In this document: piece by piece, positions 56,001 through 64,000 of the stretch
Layout: every line of letters begins with the position of its first letter
Numbering within the stretch: position 1 is the first letter of the stretch
DNA from: Strongyloides papillosus
Taxonomy: Eukaryota > Nematoda > Chromadorea > Rhabditida > Strongyloididae
Assembly: GCA_005656395.1 (NCBI GenBank)
Contig: SRSI01000012.1
Span: 310,001 to 374,000, forward strand
Direction: 5' to 3'
DNA length: 64,000 bases
The notes under the pieces: generated by a model
Told to the model about the DNA's origin: nothing
Seen by the model: only the letters and a program-made list of their open reading frames with translations
Database searches by the model: none
Translations under genes and position numbers: made by a program

Positions 56001-59000
56001 ATAATAATGAACTTTGTGAAAAAATTGATAAATTATTAAAAAGTACTGATATTAAAAAACATAATATTATTGAAAATATTAGTAAAACTCAACAATTAAA
56101 TTATAAATATGAAAATGCAATACAAAAAAGTAGTGAGTTGAAGAATGAATTGGATCTTTTGAAAAAAAGCAATGAATCATTAAGTAATTTAGAAAAAGAA
56201 TTTAAGTTATTGCATGATAAAGTAACTACTGAAAGCCAAACAAAAGAAGAAATAATTGAACATCTTAATGACATTGTTTTCAAAGTTTCACGTTCTGATA
56301 ATCCTAAAAAGGAAGATTTATGTGAAATGCTTAATGGAATGGTAAAAAATTTAAACGAAAGTTGGAATGTTCTTGATTTAGAAATAGACGAGCATTTAAA
56401 TTGCTTAAGAAAAGAACAAAAGAAAATTTGTGAAACTGAATTGAAGAATTTAAAAGATTTAGTAGAAAAAGTAGAAACATGTATGAATGCTAGTTCAGAT
56501 GCTTCTGATGCAGAAGAACTATCTGAATTCTTAGATGAATTGGAACATCTTTTAGAGAAAATAGAAAAGGTCTCCAAACAATTAAGTTCCGTTACTCCAT
56601 CTCAAAATTGTTCACTAAAAAGTGAAATTGAAAAGTTTATTGTTCACAAAGAAGCTATTGTTGCCTCAGCCAATAGAAGAATTAATACTCTTCAATCAGC
56701 TGTAAATACTTGTGATAAGTTTGAAAGTGATTTATGTAAATTCCAAAATTGGTGTACAAATGTTGGTCATATTCTTAGTAAGCGTGTTTCTGATGATGTA
56801 TATGCAAGTGATGTACCACATGAATATAAAGTAAGTTCTTTATTATTTTATATTAGTTCTTGCTTCTGCTTTTAACATGTCAACTCTCTAAACTCTATTT
56901 TCTTATATTTTCAGGTTTGTATGATTGATGGAAATCTAATTGAAGTATGTTTTTATACTTTTTTTTCGCATGCTTTTTTATGTTTTTTTTTACATTTATC
57001 TTTAATATTAATAATTTTTTTTAGCAAATTGCAAAAGAATTTGATGATAACCAGAAATTCTTGAAAGATTTAGATACATTTATTGAAAAAAGTAAAAGTC
57101 AATTCCAATCTAATGATAGACTACGTGTACTTTTGGAACATTCTTCTAGTCAATTGAATGAATTAAGGACAAAATTTGAAGAATTCAAAAAACCTGTTAT
57201 GTTTAATAATTCTGTTAATCGTATTCTAAGAAGACTTAGTGATATTGAAAATACTGTAGATGGTTTAACGTGTTGTAGTATCAATGACATAGATTATAAT
57301 TTAAATCATTGTCAACAATTAGTAGTAGAACTTGAAGAAATAAATAACGAACTTGTAGAATTAGATAGTAAGAAACAAAAATTTGTTGATTGTGACACTG
57401 TTAGTGAAGATGAAGCAAGAAAATTGGAGCAGAAATTTGATCATTCTAGAAGTTGTTGCAAAACTCTTATTGATAGATGCGAAATGGCTGATCATAAATT
57501 GATTAAATGTAAAGAGTATCTTGAGAAGATAGAATTTGAGAAAAAGTCTTTAAATGAAATATTAAGTGAAGCTGAAAATATTGATGTATCAACTGCTAAT
57601 GACAAAATAAAAGCTTTATTGTCAGAAGCAAAAGCAAGTATAAATAAAATCGATGAATTCCATTGTTTAATAATACAAAATGGATTTAAAACTAATATTA
57701 ATTTTGATGACATTCTTGAAAGATACAAAAATATCCAAAAGTCATTTAATGCGGAATGCTTTGAAAAAGAAAAAATGAACAATGATAATTGGGATGCTTT
57801 ATTGGCAAGAACTATGGAGTACAGAGATGAATTAGATGCACTATTAAACAATTTAAATGATGTTGATGGAATTGATCTTAGAAAAGCATTATTTAATCAA
57901 AGAGAATTAAAAAATTCATACAATGATAAGGTTACTTTCTTGATGCATGTTAAACCAGAATTGTCTGATAAACTTTTATCAGAGATGAATGAAATAAACA
58001 ATAGATGGAATAGTCTGGAAAACAGAATTGATATTGAAGATTCACCAGTTCCATCGAAAATTTTACGTTGTAATAGTGATAGTTCTGAAGACGGTATTGT
58101 AAGCATAGCTATGGAATATTCAGAACCACCGACACTAATTGAAAATAATAAAGATCTACATTTCAATGATTCAGAGGATAACGTAGAAACACTAACGTTC
58201 CAAGAGAAAGTTTCAAAATTAAATGAAGTATTCAAACAGGCTGAAGAGAGTTTAAATTTCCAAAAATACCCCGTTAAAGATTTCGATGATTGGAGAGAAA
58301 GAATTGACGTATTTAATAAGTGGCTAGATAGATGGAATCCTACTGTAAATGAAGTTCTAGATGAAGGTAGGGAATTGGCTGACAATGGAAGATCGGAATT
58401 AGACGTTCATGATGCTTTAGATAAATTAGATAATGTTGTTGAGATGAGCAGTAATATAAAAGAGACATTAGAAGAAAACGAAGCAAACTTACAGAAAATG
58501 TTAAACGATTGGAATATTTATGAATCAGAAACTAAACAACTTTGTGATGATGTTGAAGAATTAAAAAATAATGAAATAGTTAATATTACCGAAGCAAGAA
58601 AGACACAAGAGAAATTGAATGAATTTGTCAAAAAAGTTGAAGATATGAATACACAATGGTTTAAGATGCAAAAAAACCTTCCTGGTAATGAAGATGGAAT
58701 TGCAGAAGAAAGAAGAATACGAAGCATAAAGCAAGATATCTTTGATATTGGAGAACAAATAAAAAATTTCATTGATTTAGAAATAAAAAATAAAGATGGT
58801 TCCGTAGAGAGAAGTGAAAAAAGTTTAAAAGAAGAAAATTCTCTCGGAACATCACTTCATATGGATGTTTGTGAAAGTGACGATGATGAAAGTATTCATA
58901 CGTCAAGTCATCTTTTGCTAGATGGAAGTATTAATAATTTATATGATAATCTTAATAGTATTGAGAATTACTTTGATGAACCAGAAGTTTTACCTTTTGA

Positions 59001-62000
59001 TGGTTTAGAGGAAAAAGCGTTAAAATTGCAACATATTGCGAATAAGTTAGGTGAAAGTGAAGGTTATGTAGAGGCTAATCAAATGACTATGGACATATCA
59101 GAGTCTGATGACGCTATGAAAAGAATTAAAAATTTAAAACTAAAACTTGAAAAAAGGAAAAGACAAATCGCTGAAAGATCAAGTGCACTAATAGCTCTGA
59201 AAAGTTTGATCGGACAAACCGAAAATGTTATAACTAATCATTTGTTAAGAGTTGCTAAAACCGACGATGGAAAAGAAAAAACTCCAGATTTAAATGAATT
59301 AGAAGAAGAACAAAATGAATGTGATAGTGCCCTTGCAAAAAGTGCTGTTTTATTAAGACAATGTGAAAATAAAGTAGCTCCAATTTTGGAACAACTTAGC
59401 GAAAAAGATAAACAAAATATTAAATCACAATTAGGAAGACTAAAACAAAATTTTACTATCAGTGAAGAAATTATAAGAAAAAAGAAGGAAAAATTAGAAA
59501 ATCGATTATCAGATGAAAATAAACTTTTTGCTATCCTTGAAACACTAGAATTTTGGTGTGAAGAGTGTAAGGCATATCTTGCGTTTATGCCTAATCCTTT
59601 GGATGAAGAGGAACTTTTGAAAACTAAGAACAATATTGAACAACTTTCTAGTGAGTATGATGAAAAAATGTCTACTTTCCATAGTTTAGAAAATCTTAAA
59701 AATCGTTTTGTTGCATTGGATTGTGTTCATAACGATATAAAACACAAAATGAGAAGAGATGTTTCAAGTATAGGAGCAAAAATAACTGATTTGCGATTAA
59801 ATCTCCGTGCATCTATTACCCAGTTGGAAACATTACTTGTAGAATGTCGTGAATATTCCATCAAATATGGAGAAGTTAAGGATTGGTTAGAAATGGTTGG
59901 AAATAATCTAGAAGACGCTAAAACGGCTAAAATCTACACACCAAATATACATGAATTTTTAAGATACCATAAAGAAGACAAAGAAGTTATTTGCCCAAAG
60001 TTAAAGACATTAGAAAATAAATGGAAAGATGCAAGAAAAAAAGTAGATGAAACAAAAATGGCAAATGTAAAAATTAATAACTTCGATGACTTGCAGTTGC
60101 AATATAATATGGTTATTGAAAATTTAAATTCGTTTATTCACCTCCATATGCAAGATAAAGAGTATTCTCCGGAAAACGAAGATGAAGTATATCATCATCA
60201 ACTTCTTAGTGCTATTAGTGAAGTCGATGAAAATAAATCTCTTCATTCTAATGTACAACCAGTGAAAAGTGATACAACTGATAGTCATTATACTCCAACT
60301 ACCCCAAAGGAAGAAATTATTGTGTTACCAATGACAGAATCATCGTATTCTTCAAAAGCAACTGAAAGCAAGGAATCGTATAAACCAAAATTCAATTTTA
60401 GAGAAATGGCTATGTTAGATACAATAATGAACATCAGACATTGGATAAATGAAACCGAAAGAGATGCTTCACAAACTGTAGATATTACTGATCAAATTAG
60501 ACAAAAAGAATTAAATGATAAAATTCAAAACTTAATTGATGAATTAAAAGTAAGGCAACTAGAATCATTCAGAATATTTGATACATCTATGGAACAAGAG
60601 ATAAAAGAAAAAGCCGAACTTTGTCAAGCCGATATAAATAGAATCACTGGACAATGTCAAAGAAGGAAAGCTCAATTGAGGGAGATGATAGATAGTTCCA
60701 GAACATGGGATTTGTTAAGAACTGATATTGAAAAATGGTTAATAGAAGGAAATGATTTATTAAATAATTCTCCTAATGTTAATGAATTAAGTGATATTGC
60801 ATTAAAAGAACAATTACAAGCCGTTGATATGGTAATAGATCAATTAAGTGAATACAAAAATAAAATGAAAAGAGTTAACAAAATGAGTGATGAGTTACTT
60901 GACAGTTATAAAATTGATGATGGTCATAATTTATCCCATATTATAAGCAAATTAAATACCAAATGGAGTAAATTTAATGACAATATACGAGTACGAAAAG
61001 CGGTCTTAGAAGCTAGTATAAGGAGTAGAAATGATTTCCAATCTGCATTAGATTCTTTTGAGAAATGGTTAGATGAAAATGAAGAAAAAGTTAACAAATT
61101 GTATCTTGAAACTGAAAGCAGTCAAGGATTGAAAAGTTGTGTCAAAAGAAAAGAACTGTTGAAAAAAGAAAATGATTGCAATATTGGAATACAAGGAAAC
61201 CAGGAAGTAATTTTTTCTCTACGTCAGATTGGTTACAAAATAATAGGTTCTCTTGATGACGAGAAAGAAAAAGGATTACTACGTGAAAAGTTAGAAGACT
61301 TTGAAGAAAGATGGCAAAAATTACTGAAAGATCATTCTATTGTTAAGTATGTTTTTTGTTACTAAAAATAAGCTTAACTTAATTATATTTTTTCAGAGAA
61401 AGATTAGAAACAGCGCAGGAAGAAAGTGAAAAACTGACAAATAATTTATCCGAATTATTATATTGGATAGAAGAAAAAAATTTAATTTTAAACAAAGAAC
61501 AACCAATAGGAGGAGAATTGTCATTGGTTATTAAACAAAGTGAAGTTGTTAAAAATATTAAAAAACAAATAGAAGAAAGAGAAAGAAAAGTAACTGATAC
61601 CATAGAATTAGCTTATTCTTTCTTAATGCAACATAATTTACGTCCTAATTTGTACACCAAGTCTGTTTTAGATAATAATAATGATTCTATTGATGAAAAG
61701 AAAGAATTTGCAGAAAGAGAGGAGAGAAGAATTGGTCTTAAAATATTAGCTGATTGTGAGAGGTTAAAAACAGATTGGGAAAATCTTAAGAATAAGTGTA
61801 GTGAATGGGAGAAAGTTGTAGAAGAAGCTCATTTAGAAATGCAAGTTTTAGACAGGGCTATGGCTGAAAGTTTATTGGCCATTAGTGCTATTGAAACGGA
61901 AATTAAGAAAAGAAAACCCGTTTACGATTTAAGGCTTGAACAATTAAAAGATGGGTTGATTGATAATGGTATTTTAAAAAGGCAAATACAAGAAGCTTCT

Positions 62001-64000
62001 ATTCATATTGATGATATGAATGATGCTGGTGGAAGAATACAAGCTTCCGATATTGTTATAACTTCAGGTTTACGATCCCAAATTAATGCTGTCAATGAAA
62101 GGTTAGTTACATATATTTAGATATCTTTAAAAATAATAATTTTAGGTACACAATATTGAAACGTGATATTTCTATTAGGCAGGCAGCTTTAGAAAGAGCA
62201 TTTGAAGATTTTGGACCAAGTTCAGAACACTTTTTAATAGAATCATGTCAAGCACCATGGCAAAGAGCAATCAGTAAATGTAATCAACTGCCATATTACA
62301 TTAATCATGATACTGAAGTTACACAATGGGATCACCCTGTTATGGTTGATATTATGGAGCAAGTTCAAACTTTCAACCAAGTTAAATTCTCAGCCTACAG
62401 AACAGCAATGAAGTTAAGAGCTCTACAAAAAAGATTATGTTTAGATTTAATTGATATGAAACAACTCGACAAGGCATTTGAAAAAATAGCATCGACAGAT
62501 ATTGGGGAGGCATGTGGAGTTGAATTGATGGTAACATCTCTTGTATTAATATTTGAAGAACTCGCTAAAGAATACCCAGACAAAATTAGAAATGTACCAA
62601 TGGCTGTTGATTTAACAATAAATTTAATGCTAAATATTTTTGATGGATGTAGAGATGGGTTTATGAGACTGATATCATTTAAAATTACGCTAATAATTTT
62701 TTGCAAAGCATCATTAGAAGATAAGTATAAATATTTATTCTCTCTTATAACTACACCAAATGGTGTAGATCCAAAGAGATTAGCAGTATTATTCCATGAT
62801 TTAATACACATTCCAAAATACCTAGGTGAAGCTGCAGCATTTGGTGGCAGTAATATAGAACCATCTGTTCGTAGTTGTTTTGAACATAACAAATTTCCTC
62901 ATACTTTAAATATAGATAACTTTATGCAGTGGTTGAAAAAAGAACCTCAATCTCTTGTTTGGCTTCCAGTTATGCACCGGTTAACATCTGCTGAGTATGC
63001 CAAACACCAAGCAAAATGCAATGTATGCAAGATGTTCCCAATAATTGGATTACGTTATCGTTGTTTACATTGCTTTAACTTTGATATGTGCCAAAATTGC
63101 TTTTTTTCACAAAGAACGGCTAAAAATCATAAATTGGTTCATCCTATGCAAGAATATTGCGTTCCAACTACATCAGGAGATGATGTAAGAGATTTTGGTT
63201 TTATGATGAGGAATAAAATTAAAGCATTAAAACCGAAAGTAGGTTACCTTCCAGTTAATACTGTTGATGAAGGTAAACCTATTGAAAACAGACAAGTCAT
63301 TCCCAATAATCCAATGACTGAAAATATTCATCATCGTATGTATAATTTTGCTCAAAAATTATCAAAAAATGATGAACCAATGGTTGATGAAATAGAATAT
63401 AGTACTGAGAAAAAAAATTCAAGTACCAATGAAGATGAATACATTGGAATGGACGATTCAGTCGTATTAAATTGGAAAAGAGAAACAGAAAGAAAAACAG
63501 AGGATGTTAAAAGTCCAATCCAATTAATTAATCAAGTTGACCAAATGCATAAAGAAGAACTTGATCAAGTTCTTCATAAATTACAATTAGAAAATATTGA
63601 ACTAAAGAGAGAACTTGAGAAAAAACGACAAATATCTAATCTACGTAGTACACCAAATATTAATCAACTTGGAAGAGGAACTTATGGATCAAGTTGTAAG
63701 CAATATAACACTTTTGGAAGATATGAATCATCTAAAAGAAATGATAAAAATCTATCTAATGGAAGTTTACCACCTATGGTTCCACTTCATCAATCAAGAG
63801 GAAGTTATGATGGTTATGGGAATAATATGAAAAGAGCTGGAAGTGTTGTAACACAAGGAAGTTACATTTCTTCTCAAAAAATAAATAAACATGGAAGTTT
63901 ACAAAATATAGATCCAGTAAACATGACCGATGAACAAGCTTTGGTTGAGGAAGCTAGAACTTTAAGGTTACATAAACATCGACTAGAACAAAGAAGTAAA
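53001..64000 (+). CDS. dys-1: Dystrophin, 3' end beyond the window
   Basis: Actin-linked scaffold of the dystrophin-glycoprotein complex in muscle. Exons: 53001-53076, 53118-56830, 56915-56944 (30 nt), 57025-61346, 61397-62101, 62146-64000 (open); about 3,567 residues present. The start MLFSGGASGSSKPKK resembles C. elegans DYS-1. CH1 (about 27-127) is divergent; CH2 (about 130-243) has NWCLEACSQYNEI and DFTSSWRDGIALNALI. Many spectrin-type repeats fill about 340-2950. WW about 2985-3015 (PWQRAISKCNQLPYYINHD, VTQWDHP); EF-hand region 3025-3220 (FSAYRTAMKLRALQKRLCLD, FGGSNIEPSVRSCF); ZZ finger about 3235-3280 (CNVCKMFPIIGLRYRC, CFNFDMCQNCF); then EYCVPTTSGDDVRDF and a coiled coil (LQLENIELKRELEKK). 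The 30-nt exon is in frame and may be a cassette. Exon joins beyond ORF continuity are inferred. Confidence 0.97.

Noticed and set aside
56101..56577. Long Ser/Phe-rich ORFs antisense to dystrophin, and similar ones at 57897-58385 and 59238-59633
   Set aside because: Mirror of Glu/Lys-rich coiled-coil codons on the coding strand; no independent evidence.

Overview
The window is nuclear DNA of a small-genome nematode, most likely a Strongyloides-type (clade IV) worm. The case rests on four things seen together: the DNA is strongly AT-rich, introns are mostly 35-50 nt, genes have few and long exons, and splice-acceptor-like tracts (TTTCAG, TTTTAG) lie directly against several start codons, as expected for spliced-leader trans-splicing. 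The gene families agree: a major sperm protein (MSP) domain protein, an astacin-like protein with EGF and CUB domains, a CAB-1/NPDC1 homologue and a DYS-1-type dystrophin. Genus is an inference. I saw no prokaryotic, viral or CRISPR feature and recognised no tRNA or rRNA.

Layout. 1-13.4 kb is compact and mostly housekeeping: the 3' part of a transportin-3 gene, a LACTB-type serine hydrolase, an OVCA2/FSH1-type hydrolase, an Aurora-like kinase, an MSP-domain protein, a family 31 glycosyltransferase followed by a possible 46-residue secreted peptide, an ALG2 mannosyltransferase with a small membrane ORF 18 nt upstream, and a sugar-transporter-like MFS protein. 13.4-16.1 kb is a long gene-free stretch before the cab-1 homologue. 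17.4-30.4 kb is an accessory island: a two-exon orphan, gene debris, an astacin-like protein that has lost its zinc ligands, two tandem RING genes in a duplicated block (one with an apparent -1 frameshift, one with an in-frame TGA), and an inverted, decayed copy of the beta-propeller half of the first RING gene.

30.4-64 kb is again conserved: ACBD6, eIF4H (DRR-2), TAF1, a CCCH zinc-finger protein, a secreted nematode protein, SMC4, a REGE-1/MCPIP-type NYN ribonuclease, MFAP1, Mago nashi and nearly all of dystrophin (N-terminal CH domains through the ZZ domain; the window ends in the C-terminal coiled coil).

Functional links are broad. TAF1, MFAP1, Mago, the CCCH protein, the NYN ribonuclease and eIF4H cover transcription, splicing, RNA surveillance and translation; SMC4 and the Aurora-like kinase act on mitotic chromosomes; ALG2 and the GT31 enzyme are glycosylation enzymes; dystrophin and CAB-1 are neuromuscular. 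I see no single operon tying these together. The unusual content sits in the 18-30 kb island and in the two closely spaced gene pairs near 8.7 and 10.4 kb. All exon joins were made by eye from GT/AG sites, reading frame and family similarity; none has been checked against transcripts.
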